Source: Anaerolineales bacterium UBA3082 (GTDB taxonomy: Bacteria; Chloroflexota; Anaerolineae; UBA7937). Taken from it: 27,930 nucleotides of DNA. Below, piece by piece: positions 5,646 through 14,297 of the stretch. Every line of letters starts with the position of its first letter. Positions within the stretch are counted from its first letter, which is position 1. The stretch is from positions 1 to 27,930 of the forward strand of contig DFBK01000088.1 of the NCBI GenBank assembly GCA_002366595.1, written 5' to 3'. The position numbers were made by a program, and so were the translations under genes. The notes under the pieces were generated by a model. The model worked only from the letters and a program-made list of their open reading frames with translations, was not told the DNA's origin and searched no databases.

Positions 5646-8582
5646 CTAAGGTTGAGGTATCACCAGTACCTGTCCCACGTTGATCAGGCTGGGGTCCTCG
5701 ATATCGTTAGCCTCTATAATCGCCTCCACGGTCACCTCGAATTCAGCCGCGATCTTCCCCAATGTGTCCCCGGCTTGAACCGTGTAAGTGATGACCTCTG
5801 CAGCCGGAGAGGGTGTGGTGGTAAGGGGGGCAACTCCCTCGATTCGGAGGCTTTCAATCGCTCTGGAGAAGATCGCTTCGAAGTCGTCGAAAGAGTCCTT
5901 GTGGGATAGGCAGTTGAGCGAGTAGGCGATGCCCGGCTCAGGAGGGACGATGATCACCCCTCTCAATTTGGTTTCTTTGCTTCTTCCGAGGTTCACCACT
6001 TCAACCCCTGGCAGGCCGCTCACCTCGGTTCTCTTGATGGAGATGAACCGCGAGCCCATGGTGTTCTCATAACTAGCCTTCACCTGCTCATACTGCTCAT
6101 CGGTGAGAGTGCCCGTTAGGTTGGGATCTTTCAGTGACACTACCACAATATGGGCACATCCCCGACATCCATCCACCCCACCGGTATAGACGCCACCGAT
6201 GTAGTCGTAACCACCAGGCGACATACCTTTGAGGGAAGTGTCCAAAAGAACGTCGATCTCCTTCTCGGTTATCACCTCCCAATTCGAAGGGTACTCAAAG
6301 GAGAAGCCATCACCCTCAAAGGTGACAGCCCTTGGAACCGGCGTTGCCGTGGGAGGAACGGAGGGCAAAGCAGTTCGCCACAGCCCCCCTTCATAGACAT
6401 AGGCCAATATGTACCCTGTGCCGATGAGTCCTAACACAAGCAACCCGCTCCAGAAGATAAGCCCTATCTTGCGCCTCTCGGACAGGAGGGTGGAAAGGCC
6501 AGCGAAAAGCAGGAAGGCCGCTAGCAGGGCCAGGATGATAACCACCTGGGTCTGGAAGGGTATCCTTTCAAACTCCAACCCCTTAAGGTAATCATGGACG
6601 CTGGCCGCCGTGGTGAAAAGGAAGGCCGCAAGAAAGAGCACACCCAGAAGAGCGGTTATTCCAGCGAATATCTTTCGCCCAGGTAGGGCTCGAGTGGGAA
6701 CTATCTTGGCCTCCGGGATGAGCCTCTGGAGATCCTCCTTGAACCTCTCGAAGTCTCCTTCTTCTAGGTTCCCTTTGGCGATCTGGGCCCGGACTTTCTT
6801 CCCCTCAGGAGAGAGCCCCTCTATCACGATCGCCTTTCCCCTCTGGGTTTCTGCCACGCGGTCTATCTGGGCGATCACCGGCTTCTCCTCGCCGCTCTTT
6901 CGTCGGAAGATGAGCCTTTTCTCTGGAGATATGACCAACTCTCGCATGGTGGTGGGACGCAATGCTTCGAAGATCGCTCGGGCTGGGAGGACCAACAAGA
7001 TAACGGCGAATATCAGGTAGACGATCGGGTCTTGAGCAGCTACATTCATCGCCTGTCCAACGAGGCCTAACCAGACTAGGGCTGCCAAGACCAATGCAAC
7101 TCTATACATCTTGCTTATGCCTCGCCAGGGGTAGACTCGCTCCTTCTCGACTTCCGGACGGATGACCGGTTTTCTTTCCTCCTCCTTCGGCTTTGCTTTG
7201 ACCGTGCCTAACCTTCTCGCGGCCGCCCTCACCTCCTCCAACGAGACGCAGTTCATGTACTCTTGTAGCGCGTTGATGAGCTCCACATTGGAAATGGTCA
7301 CGCTACGAGCCGCCCCGACTTTTGGCAGGAGGCCGAGAAAGTGCTTTTGGGTCTCCGGTGAGTAGTTCACCCTCCGCGCGGCGACCAGGTGGTTCGACCG
7401 GTCTACTATCAGAAAGTAGGTGTATCCCTGGCTGAGCAGTGCCTCAAGCCTTGAAAGCTCACCCTCGCTCAGTGGATCCGGTGGCCCCGTGACGCGGTTG
7501 GCGCCGACCATCCAAGTCTCTTTGAAGAAAGGCTCCTTTGGGTCATCCCAGACAATGGGGTAGACGCCGTAGAGATCGCAAGCGGGAGCCTTGTAGTGGT
7601 GGATGTAGAGGCTCATCAGGGTCTCCGCCGTGAGCAGGCCGCGAAACTCGTCAGGCGAAGCACGTGTGATCAGCGCGGCAACAGGCCCGGTTTCATCCCG
7701 CACCATGAAGCACATGCTTTTCTCTAGACTCTCCAGGATGAGGGGGTTCACCAAAGAGGGATCACGACACACGTCGGCCCAGAGGGGCAATTCTGCCTCT
7801 CCACCGGGTGCTGCCCCTGGTTCTTCCTCCGCCATCGCTTCCTCCGGCTGCTCGCCCTCGCGCTGAACCTTGGGCTTCTCTGTGGTCTCACGTTGTTTCA
7901 ATGAATTAAGAGCATCCGAGGCCATCCTCCTTATGCTTTCAGCCTTGCCATCGGTCCAGCCGATCTGACCCATCCCCTCTATCTCTGGCCTGAAGCGCGC
8001 ACGTGCAGGAGGAGAGGTTAAAGGGGAAGCAGATGCTATTGACTCTAGGGCTGAGAGGAGTTCGGGGACGGGAGAAACCTCCTTGGCGGCCACGATGGCA
8101 TAGCCAATCTTGTCGGCCCTGCATTGGAGTAGCTCGGTCAACAGGCTGGCTAGTGCCTTGGCGCCCTCCTCTCCACGTCGCTTGAGATCTTCCACCGATG
8201 ACTTCAGCAAGTCATCGGGCGAAAGGATGTCGTACCTTGTACAAAGCTCGACCAGCAGATCTATACCCTTCAGCGGCTCGCCCTTGTGCAGAACTTGAGG
8301 GCCCTCCATGGTGGCAAGTTGTTCATAGGATACATCCTTGAAGCCCGCTTCATCTAGAAAGGCCCGGAAGCACCTAGTGCCCGTCCCCATATAGCCGAAC
8401 TTCATCATGGTGATGTCGATGCGTCCTGAATGTTGGGTGATGACCTCTTCATGCCCATCGGCGAATACCAACTCGATTTGATAGTTGGGCGGACCCGACA
8501 CACAGCGGACCTCCACGAGTTCCCCATGCTCTGCGATGAGCCTCTTGGCTCCCCGCCTCATCGCCTGTTCGTATGTCTCCAT
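5646..8582 (-). CDS. Large membrane protein with PsbP-like and LysM domains
   Basis: ATG 8582 (METYEQAMRR) follows GGGAGGGACGGAAC and gives 978 residues; a longer frame to 8777 would cross a terminator hairpin and lacks a ribosome site. The first 490 or so residues are soluble and not recognised, with an acidic Ala/Glu-rich stretch near 300. Several hydrophobic segments lie at about 500-545 and 650-740, with a PH-like stretch (REL.ISPEKRLIFRR) between them. After a Pro/Thr linker comes a PsbP/lipoprotein-like domain (about 752-917, FEGDGFSFEYPSNWEV) and then a LysM domain (about 931-976). The likely topology is a cytoplasmic N-terminus, membrane bundle, and cell-wall-binding outer end. It may be a sensor or envelope-anchoring protein; I cannot assign a function. 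Confidence 0.8.
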   Translation of the reverse strand: METYEQAMRRGAKRLIAEHGELVEVRCVSGPPNYQIELVFADGHEEVITQHSGRIDITMMKFGYMGTGTRCFRAFLDEAGFKDVSYEQLATMEGPQVLHKGEPLKGIDLLVELCTRYDILSPDDLLKSSVEDLKRRGEEGAKALASLLTELLQCRADKIGYAIVAAKEVSPVPELLSALESIASASPLTSPPARARFRPEIEGMGQIGWTDGKAESIRRMASDALNSLKQRETTEKPKVQREGEQPEEAMAEEEPGAAPGGEAELPLWADVCRDPSLVNPLILESLEKSMCFMVRDETGPVAALITRASPDEFRGLLTAETLMSLYIHHYKAPACDLYGVYPIVWDDPKEPFFKETWMVGANRVTGPPDPLSEGELSRLEALLSQGYTYFLIVDRSNHLVAARRVNYSPETQKHFLGLLPKVGAARSVTISNVELINALQEYMNCVSLEEVRAAARRLGTVKAKPKEEERKPVIRPEVEKERVYPWRGISKMYRVALVLAALVWLGLVGQAMNVAAQDPIVYLIFAVILLVLPARAIFEALRPTTMRELVISPEKRLIFRRKSGEEKPVIAQIDRVAETQRGKAIVIEGLSPEGKKVRAQIAKGNLEEGDFERFKEDLQRLIPEAKIVPTRALPGRKIFAGITALLGVLFLAAFLFTTAASVHDYLKGLEFERIPFQTQVVIILALLAAFLLFAGLSTLLSERRKIGLIFWSGLLVLGLIGTGYILAYVYEGGLWRTALPSVPPTATPVPRAVTFEGDGFSFEYPSNWEVITEKEIDVLLDTSLKGMSPGGYDYIGGVYTGGVDGCRGCAHIVVVSLKDPNLTGTLTDEQYEQVKASYENTMGSRFISIKRTEVSGLPGVEVVNLGRSKETKLRGVIIVPPEPGIAYSLNCLSHKDSFDDFEAIFSRAIESLRIEGVAPLTTTPSPAAEVITYTVQAGDTLGKIAAEFEVTVEAIIEANDIEDPSLINVGQVLVIPQP
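5656..5794 (-). repeat. LysM-coding repeat, copy B
   Basis: Partner of 5042-5180. Encodes the LysM end of the 978-residue protein. The 47 identical bases (5668-5714) are at the 3' end of the gene; similarity falls off towards the 5' side of the domain. Confidence 0.85.
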
Positions 8583-8649
8583 GTTCCGTCCCTCCCTTTG
8601 AAACTTGCAGGACCTCCCTCTCGCCCCGCCCAAAACGTAATCAGAAAGT

Positions 8650-8789
8650 CCAAAAAGACCACCCGCTACAGATAGCAACGGGTGGTCCCTATGTCGATGT
8701 ATGCTGGAACTATGGATGATCGTTGGTCTGGAGCCGATGCACCCCCACTGCTGTGCGATGATCGACCCTCCCGCCAACTATCTCTAGCC
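8650..8789 (-). ncRNA. Candidate structured leader RNA or small RNA ending in a terminator
   Basis: Expected start is about 8789, from the promoter at 8796-8824. The RNA can fold into a long hairpin: CCAACTATC (8774-8782) with GATCGTTGG (8718-8726), 8 of 9 pairs; inside it 8761-8766 with 8733-8738 (six pairs with one G-U), then GCAC/GTGC near 8739-8756. It ends at the intrinsic terminator 8652-8687, about 70 bases before the start codon of the 978-residue protein. It matches no riboswitch, 6S or SRP RNA that I can recognise. It could be an attenuator or a free small RNA; another reading is that the terminator simply ends the upstream DUF1028-ThiF transcript. Confidence 0.4.
8652..8687 (-). 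terminator. Strong intrinsic terminator
   Basis: GACCACCCG (8657-8665) and CGGGTGGTC (8679-8687) form a perfect 9-bp stem, with a further CTA/TAG inside the loop. On the minus strand it is followed by five T (8652-8656). It lies between the promoter at 8796-8824 and the gene starting at 8582. Confidence 0.8.
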
Positions 8790-8795
8790 AAGCCT

Positions 8796-8824
8796 AATAT
8801 ATCATGGCGTCTAACCCCTGTCAA
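8796..8824 (-). promoter_or_regulatory. Sigma-70-type promoter TTGACA-17-TATATT
   Basis: On the minus strand, TTGACA (8819-8824) and TATATT (8796-8801) are 17 bases apart. Transcription would start near 8789 and run into the structured leader and then the 978-residue membrane protein. Confidence 0.7.
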
Positions 8825-8937
8825 AGGGTTTCAGGACCCGCCTGAGAGGCTTCGACCGCGCTATCTATTCTCCTAGAGTATCATTTCCGCTTCCTAGCAC
8901 TTATCAGCATATCGCTCTGCCTAGTCGCTTTGAAAGG

Positions 8938-9954
8938 CTAGGTCCCTATGTACTTCGCGTACAGGTTGCGGGCCACCGTTTCGTCGCTGGTACCCCGGAT
9001 GATGGCCCGGGCGTCGGGGAAGATGGTAACTAAGTAGTCGTTCACCTGGAAGCGCAGGAGGAACTCGTTGAAAGTGACTTCGCCTATAGCCTGCAACCTC
9101 TTGGCCAGGGCGGGAAGGGAGATAGTTACCTCGGTCACGGGGGTGATCTGCACGGCGTTGCGGCCGCAAAGGGAGGTGACCATAGCCGCCTCTTTGGCTT
9201 CCAGGAACTCGAACTTCCCCTGCCCGCAGGAGGGACAGGTCTCCTGCCGAGCCACCTGGAAAACCTCGAAGGTGTTCTCCCAAAGGTCGATGTGGATCAC
9301 TCCTGGATTTGGGCTCCCCTTCCCGCTGAGGAGTTTTATCGCCTCCGTGGCCTCGATGGAACCGATGACCGCGGGGACGCTTCCCAAGATGCCCATCGTG
9401 TCACAGGTGGGGATGGTGCCCGGTGGAGGGGGCTCTGTGAAGAGGCACCGCAGGCAGGCGGTCTGGTGAGGGATGATGTTCATGGTCATGCCATAACTCC
9501 CCACCGCTCCCCCATAGATCCAAGGGGTATCATGCTTCACGCAGGCGTCGTTGATGAGGTAGCGGGTCTCGAAGTTGTCGGTCCCGTCTAAGACCAAATC
9601 CCTATCTTTGATGATCTCTTCAACATTGCGATGGTGGACATCGGCCACCAAGGGCTTGATCTCCACTTGGGAGTTCACTTTTCTTAGTTTCTCGGCGGCG
9701 GCGATCGCCTTGGGCAAGCCCCTCTCTATATCCTCCTCATCGAAGAGGATCTGCCGGTGGAGGTTATCCAACTCCACGTAATCCCTATCTACCACCCTTA
9801 TATGGCCCACCCCGGCACGGGTCAAGAGGTTGGCGATGTTACAGCCCAACCCGCCGCAACCGATGATGACCACCGAAGAGGCGAGGAGTCTCCTCTGCCC
9901 TTCCTCCCCCAAGGGGGAGAATATCGTCTGCCGTATATACCGTTCTAATTCCAT
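8938..9954 (-). CDS. ThiF/MoeB/HesA-family E1-like adenylyltransferase
   Basis: E1-like enzymes adenylate the C-terminal glycine of a ubiquitin-like sulfur carrier (ThiS, MoaD). The 338-residue protein has the nucleotide motif GCGGLG (32-37), ELDNLHRQ (61-68), DGTDNFETR (123-131), a zinc site from CLRC (167, 170) and CPSC (240, 243), and Cys184 in IPTCDTMG at the position of the MoeB/ThiF active cysteine. About 80 residues follow the second zinc pair (LCGRNAVQI to NLYAKYIGT), an extension also seen in some anaerobe ThiF homologs. No carrier gene is adjacent, so thiamin, molybdopterin or cysteine synthesis cannot be chosen between. The ATG directly follows the TAG of the DUF1028 gene (GGAGGGTAGATG). 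Confidence 0.9.
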   Translation of the reverse strand: MELERYIRQTIFSPLGEEGQRRLLASSVVIIGCGGLGCNIANLLTRAGVGHIRVVDRDYVELDNLHRQILFDEEDIERGLPKAIAAAEKLRKVNSQVEIKPLVADVHHRNVEEIIKDRDLVLDGTDNFETRYLINDACVKHDTPWIYGGAVGSYGMTMNIIPHQTACLRCLFTEPPPPGTIPTCDTMGILGSVPAVIGSIEATEAIKLLSGKGSPNPGVIHIDLWENTFEVFQVARQETCPSCGQGKFEFLEAKEAAMVTSLCGRNAVQITPVTEVTISLPALAKRLQAIGEVTFNEFLLRFQVNDYLVTIFPDARAIIRGTSDETVARNLYAKYIGT

Positions 9955-10842
9955 CTACCCTCCAAACTTCTCTCTCAAGAACTCCAGCACCACCCCATCT
10001 ATATATTCGTCCTCCCGCCAACGTTCCTCCAGGTTCTCGATGCCTATCAACTTCCGAAGGGCGGATTTTGTCGTTTCGTCGTACTGGCCATTAAAGGGGC
10101 CATCGTAGTGTCCTGTACGCCTAACTAACTCTTGTAACTCCCGCGCCACTGGCCCCTCGATCTTCGCCAACTTCTGGGGGTCTATCTTGCCGAAGTAGAG
10201 TTTGTGCAACTCTAAGAGCCGCTTCAATTCCAAGATAGGGGTGGGGTGATCATCGATTCGAAGATCGACAACCCTATCGCTGAACCCGCCATACCCTCCC
10301 TTCTCCCGCACCACCAGGAGCCCCGCTGACTGCTGCCCTCGCCTATCTCCACCCGCCTCCTGCCCCGCTAGTAGGGAAGCCACAAGTTGATCGGCTAGTT
10401 CCCCCTCTGTCTCCTCGAAGGCTTTAGCCATAGCCCCTAGGGTCTCTTCACCCACCAAGATATTGCCTTGGCAAGTGTACCCCTCACCAACTATATGCCC
10501 CGCCCAGGGGAGACACTCGGAGCCGGTGAAGGCGAAGGCCCCTCCTTGGCTATCCACCACCCCTACTTGACGGTGCTCCCGTCCCTCATCGGCCTCGATC
10601 AGTCGCTTCACCACCTCCTCGGTGGAGAGGCCCTGCGCCAAAAGTTTCAACCCCTGGGGGCCATAGGAGGCGTTAGCCCAGGCCTGGGTAGCCACAGCCC
10701 CTGCCTTCGCTTTAGCCCAGGAGACTAGCGCTGCGGCGGCTAGAAACTTCGACTGTACCGCCACGCCCCATTCCTCCTTCTGAGGGTCGTAGGCCACGAT
10801 GGAGAAGGTGGAAAGCCTGCCACAGGGAGACGAAAATCGCAT
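9955..10842 (-). CDS. DUF1028 protein with peptidoglycan-binding-like C-terminus
   Basis: Residues 1-225 match DUF1028, an Ntn-hydrolase-like family of unproven activity: STFSIVAYDPQKEEWGVAVQ, the AGAVATQAWAN block, YGPQGLKLLAQG, and GGDRRGQQSAGLLVV. The last 70 residues (HKLYFGKIDP, LQELVRRTGHYDGPFNGQYD) resemble the small peptidoglycan-binding-like domain sometimes fused to DUF1028. The 295-residue length fits that two-domain form. No signal peptide is visible. ATG follows an excellent AAGGAGGTGAGCG, with TATAAT 21 bases upstream of it. It forms a tight operon with the ThiF-like gene; why an Ntn-like protein and an E1 enzyme go together is not known. Confidence 0.85.
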   Translation of the reverse strand: MRFSSPCGRLSTFSIVAYDPQKEEWGVAVQSKFLAAAALVSWAKAKAGAVATQAWANASYGPQGLKLLAQGLSTEEVVKRLIEADEGREHRQVGVVDSQGGAFAFTGSECLPWAGHIVGEGYTCQGNILVGEETLGAMAKAFEETEGELADQLVASLLAGQEAGGDRRGQQSAGLLVVREKGGYGGFSDRVVDLRIDDHPTPILELKRLLELHKLYFGKIDPQKLAKIEGPVARELQELVRRTGHYDGPFNGQYDETTKSALRKLIGIENLEERWREDEYIDGVVLEFLREKFGG

Positions 10843-10862
10843 CGCTCACCTCCTTAATGAAG

Positions 10863-10892
10863 ATTATAACACGCTAGAGAAGGGAGGAGCAA
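10863..10892 (-). promoter_or_regulatory. Probable promoter of the DUF1028-ThiF operon
   Basis: Minus-strand TATAAT (10863-10868) with a weaker TTGCTC (10887-10892), 18 bases apart. The -35 lies next to the stop codon of the upstream membrane protein gene (10898). Confidence 0.5.
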
Positions 10893-10897
10893 AGGGC

Positions 10898-12271
10898 TTA
10901 GAGGGCGAAGTAGGGGACTATGAACTTGTAGAGGCAAACCAAATCCAAGGCCAAAAAACTGAGGTAGAAGAGAGCGAGAACCGCCCTCTCTGCGATATAC
11001 TCAAGAGGTGCTTTATGGCTCTCCAGGGGAAGAAGCAAGGAGGTGAGCCTGGCCAGGAGCCTGGCCCACTCCCTCAACCCCAGGGCGAAGAACAAGCCTA
11101 TCGGTATGAGAGCCGGGAAGAGATACCTACCTTGAGGCTGCACGAACTTGATATTGTACCAAAGGTGTTCGCCCACAACTACCAAGAGAACCAAAATCAA
11201 AAGGCCCAACGCCCACCTTTGGAACTCGCTCAGCCGTTCCTCTCCCCGGCTCAACCTGGTCAAGAGGATGAAGAGACCCACCAGGATAGCCAAGGAGATG
11301 ACGAATAGAAAAGCGTATATCCTCGAATCCACCAGTACCCCCATCCAGCCGAAGATAGCCCAGAAACTCTTGAAGGAGATGACGAAGAAATCTTTAACCA
11401 CCTTGCCCGCTCCATATCGGGCTATCCACTCTGCGGTGGTGGGCTGCTCCAGCACGATGGCGTCATGACGCGCCCAGCCGAAGATATCGACCCCCCCATA
11501 AACCAGGCCATTACGTAGGAACCACCAAGCCGAAAGGGCCAAGCCTAGGCTCAAAATGAGGCCCAGGTGCCGGAAGATCGCCTTCTCCTTCCGCCAAAGG
11601 TAAAGGGCCGCCACCAGGATAGAGGCTATCGCCGGGGCGTAGATGGTGGTCTTAGTGAGGAGGGCCAGGGCCAAAAGGAGACCGAGGGAGAGCGTCCTCT
11701 CTTTAAAACCTCCCCTCATGGCTAGGAGGCACTGCCAGAGTATCAAGGCCAAAATCAGTTCCCCCAAGATGTCATTATTTATGGCCGCGCTCATGGCGAT
11801 ATGCATGGGGAGCGTGGCTATGAAAGCCATGCTGGCCAGAGGCAGGAAGTCCCGCTTAGGGAAAACCTCTTTTACCACTAAGTACGATACGATCAGAAGC
11901 GCGCCACCCTGCAAGAGGGAGAATATCCGCAAGACCACCACCTGCTGAGCCAAGGTCAAGGGTTTAGTGGCTAGATAGATGGGAGCGGCCAACAGGTAAT
12001 AGAGGGGTGGCTGGTGGAACTCGTACCGGATGGGGGCTATGGACATCTCGGGAGGGAACTGGGCGGCCTTTATCTCCTCCAAGTATTCGTGGGGGTAATC
12101 GCCCCATTGAAGGATGGGGAAGCGGCCATTTTCGGCCAAGTAGGTGATGTAATTGTAATGGGCTGGCTCGTCAGGGGCCTCCCAAAGAGGCGTCTTGAGG
12201 GCGTAAAGCGCCCCCACCAGGATATAGACTACCACGATGAAAACCAGCCCGAACCGTCTCATCATTTCCAT
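10898..12271 (-). CDS. GT-C membrane glycosyltransferase-like protein (DUF2142/PMT-like)
   Basis: A 457-residue protein with about ten or more hydrophobic helices. After the first helix it has WEAPDEPAHYNYI, matching the acidic first-loop motif (DE-x-x-H) of the DUF2142 and protein-mannosyltransferase-like GT-C families. Further on are FHQPPLYYLL, MAFIATLPMHIAMSAAINND and, near the end, QPQGRYLFPALIPIG, all typical of this group. Such enzymes use lipid-linked sugars to glycosylate cell-surface polymers or proteins outside the membrane. The start is uncertain: ATG codons at 12271, 12265 and 12262 all lack a clear ribosome site. No other glycan gene is nearby. Confidence 0.8.
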   Translation of the reverse strand: MEMMRRFGLVFIVVVYILVGALYALKTPLWEAPDEPAHYNYITYLAENGRFPILQWGDYPHEYLEEIKAAQFPPEMSIAPIRYEFHQPPLYYLLAAPIYLATKPLTLAQQVVVLRIFSLLQGGALLIVSYLVVKEVFPKRDFLPLASMAFIATLPMHIAMSAAINNDILGELILALILWQCLLAMRGGFKERTLSLGLLLALALLTKTTIYAPAIASILVAALYLWRKEKAIFRHLGLILSLGLALSAWWFLRNGLVYGGVDIFGWARHDAIVLEQPTTAEWIARYGAGKVVKDFFVISFKSFWAIFGWMGVLVDSRIYAFLFVISLAILVGLFILLTRLSRGEERLSEFQRWALGLLILVLLVVVGEHLWYNIKFVQPQGRYLFPALIPIGLFFALGLREWARLLARLTSLLLPLESHKAPLEYIAERAVLALFYLSFLALDLVCLYKFIVPYFAL

Positions 12272-12299
12272 GGTAAGAATATAGGGCCAGACCTCTGGC

Positions 12300-12440
12300 C
12301 CACTACAGTCAGCCCGTCCTGCCTGCCCTGGCGATGGCAGCCTGTCCCGGCGATGACAGGCCGGGGGCCAGGGGCATCAACGGGCCAGGGGACGAGTCGA
12401 CGCTACATTTCGTAGCGTCGACCTTTAGGGCGACGTCTTC
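12300..12440. repeat. Palindrome cluster in the metG to glycosyltransferase spacer
   Basis: The best palindrome is GTCGACGCTAC (12396-12406) with GTAGCGTCGAC (12412-12422), a perfect 11-bp stem and ATTTC loop. It is followed by a second overlapping inverted repeat (GTCGACC-TTTA-GGGCGAC). Before it lie CTGTC...GACAG and related imperfect palindromes near 12340-12360. No T-run follows on either strand, so it is not a normal terminator; it looks like an interspersed palindromic repeat. Confidence 0.5.
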
Positions 12441-12518
12441 TCGTCAGACTATAACCCGCCGCTATATTTTACCCACATCAACTAGGATAGAACTGTCCCC
12501 TCTCGCTATTTGGGCCCC

Positions 12519-14282
12519 TCATCCTCCCAACCGTGCCCGTTCCTCCTCCACTATCCCCTCATCCAACTTGGCGAAGAGGGGCTTCGGCTTTTTTAACGCC
12601 CGGCCCGCTGGGAGGGCGCTTGGTCCCCAAGCCACTCCAGCCGTCCCTGTGTCGGGATAGTGTGCTATGGGTGGTTCATACACCAAAGCCTGGTGGGTTT
12701 TCCTCTCCTCCTCGAAGGTCTCCACCCACTGTCTCCCCAAGAGGTCGCCTTCGTACCCCAGATATTCGTGCAACCTCTGGGAGGAGAAGGGCAGGAAGGG
12801 GTAAAGAAGTATCTTTAACGAATCTATGGCTCTCAAAGCGACATATATCGATGTCCCGGCTCCTTCGCGATTGTCGGCTATCACCTTCCAGGGCTTCTTT
12901 CGATCCAGATACCGGTTCGCCTCTTGGGTCAGGGCCATCGCCTGGGTGAGGGCGGCCTTGAACTTGCAACTCCCGATCAGTTCCCCGATGGGCTCGAACT
13001 CTCCCTCTACCTTCTCCAAAAGCGCCTTATCCATCTCGTCCAGTTCTCCCGGCTCCGGCACCCGCCCCTCGAAGTTCCGATAACTGAAGGTGAGGGCTCG
13101 GTGGGCCAGGTTCCCCCAATTGGCCACCAACTCGTCGTTGTTCCGCCGCCAGAAGTCATACCAGGCGAAGTCGGTGTCCCGGCTCTCCGGGGCGTTGATG
13201 GTGAGATAGTAGCGCAGGGGGTCGGGGTCGTACCGTTCCAAATAATCGGGCAGCCAGATCGCCCAGTTACGGCTGGTGGAGAGTTGCCGCCCCTCCAGGT
13301 TGAGATACTCATTAGCCGGCACATCGTAAGGCAGGTTCAGCCCCCCGTAACCCATGAGCATGGCCGGCCAGATGATGGCATGGAAAGGGATATTGTCCTT
13401 GCCGATGAAGTAATACCCCTTGGCCTCCGGCTCCTTCCACCATTCCTTCCACCTTTCCGGCTCCCCTCTGTTCTTCGCCCATTCTATGGAGGCTGAGAGA
13501 TAGCCTATCACCGCCTCGAACCACACATATATCCGCTTCCCCCCGTATCCCCTCAAGGGCACGGGGATCCCCCATTCGATGTCCCGAGTGATGGGCCGCC
13601 CCCGCAGCCCGTCCCGCAAGAGGTTGAGCGTGAAGTTCAAGACATTGGGCCGCCAGTAATCTTTCCCCTCCACCCACTCTAAGAGCCTCTCGTTAAAGGC
13701 CGCCAAATCCAAGAAGAAATGTTCCGTCTCCCTGATGATCGGCCTCGTCCCGTCGAACTTGCACCGGGGCTCTATCAGTTCCGTGGCGTCCAGGGGGCGG
13801 CCGCACTCGTCGCACTGGTCGCCGCGGGCCTCCTCGTAGCCGCAATGGGGACAGGTCCCTTCCACATACCGGTCGGGGAGGAAACGGCTCCCCTTCTCGC
13901 AATAGAGTTGCTTCATCACCTCCCGGTAGATATGTCCCTTCTCCAAAAGGCGGCTGAAGATATCCTGGGCTACGGCGTAATGGTTCTCCGTGTCGGTATG
14001 GGTGAAGAGGTCGAAGGCTATCCCCAGCCTCTTGAAGGAGTCGAGGAAAGAGGCGTGGTAACGCTGGAATATCTCCTCCGGGGGGACGCCTTCCTGCTCG
14101 GCGCGGATGGTGATGGGCGTGCCGTGGGAATCGCTCCCGGAGACCATTAGCACCTGGTTCCCCCGCATGCGGTGATACCGGGCGAAGATATCGGGAGAGA
14201 GGTAAGCCCCCGCGATATGCCCCAGGTGCAAGGGGCCGTTCGCATACGGCCAGGCCACGAAAACGCCAATACGCTCAGACAT
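12519..14282 (-). CDS. metG: Methionyl-tRNA synthetase
   Basis: The enzyme charges tRNA-Met. The 587-residue product has the class I signature PYANGPLHLGH (HLGH at 19-22), the connective-peptide zinc site with two Cys pairs (144/147 and 157/160), IYVWFEAVIGY, FIGKDNIPFHAIIWPA and WLPDYLERYDPDPLRYYLT. The KMSKS loop reads QLSTSRN (333-339), a known variant in which the first lysine is not kept. A helical anticodon-binding domain follows. The C-terminal tRNA-binding (Trbp111-like) domain found in many bacterial enzymes is absent. ATG follows GAGGTGGTTCTAT. I looked for a T-box in the 182-base upstream spacer and saw none. The last 30 residues are Pro/Ala/Lys-rich and poorly conserved. Confidence 0.96.
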   Translation of the reverse strand: MSERIGVFVAWPYANGPLHLGHIAGAYLSPDIFARYHRMRGNQVLMVSGSDSHGTPITIRAEQEGVPPEEIFQRYHASFLDSFKRLGIAFDLFTHTDTENHYAVAQDIFSRLLEKGHIYREVMKQLYCEKGSRFLPDRYVEGTCPHCGYEEARGDQCDECGRPLDATELIEPRCKFDGTRPIIRETEHFFLDLAAFNERLLEWVEGKDYWRPNVLNFTLNLLRDGLRGRPITRDIEWGIPVPLRGYGGKRIYVWFEAVIGYLSASIEWAKNRGEPERWKEWWKEPEAKGYYFIGKDNIPFHAIIWPAMLMGYGGLNLPYDVPANEYLNLEGRQLSTSRNWAIWLPDYLERYDPDPLRYYLTINAPESRDTDFAWYDFWRRNNDELVANWGNLAHRALTFSYRNFEGRVPEPGELDEMDKALLEKVEGEFEPIGELIGSCKFKAALTQAMALTQEANRYLDRKKPWKVIADNREGAGTSIYVALRAIDSLKILLYPFLPFSSQRLHEYLGYEGDLLGRQWVETFEEERKTHQALVYEPPIAHYPDTGTAGVAWGPSALPAGRALKKPKPLFAKLDEGIVEEERARLGG

Positions 14283-14297
14283 AGAACCACCTCGTAG

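Noticed and set aside
8583..8777. N-terminal extension of the 978-residue protein
   Set aside because: It crosses a strong intrinsic terminator, has no ribosome site, and the METYEQ start at 8582 has a good GGAGG.
12396..12422. 11-bp palindrome as the metG terminator
   Set aside because: No T-run follows on the minus strand, and the context is a cluster of palindromic repeats.
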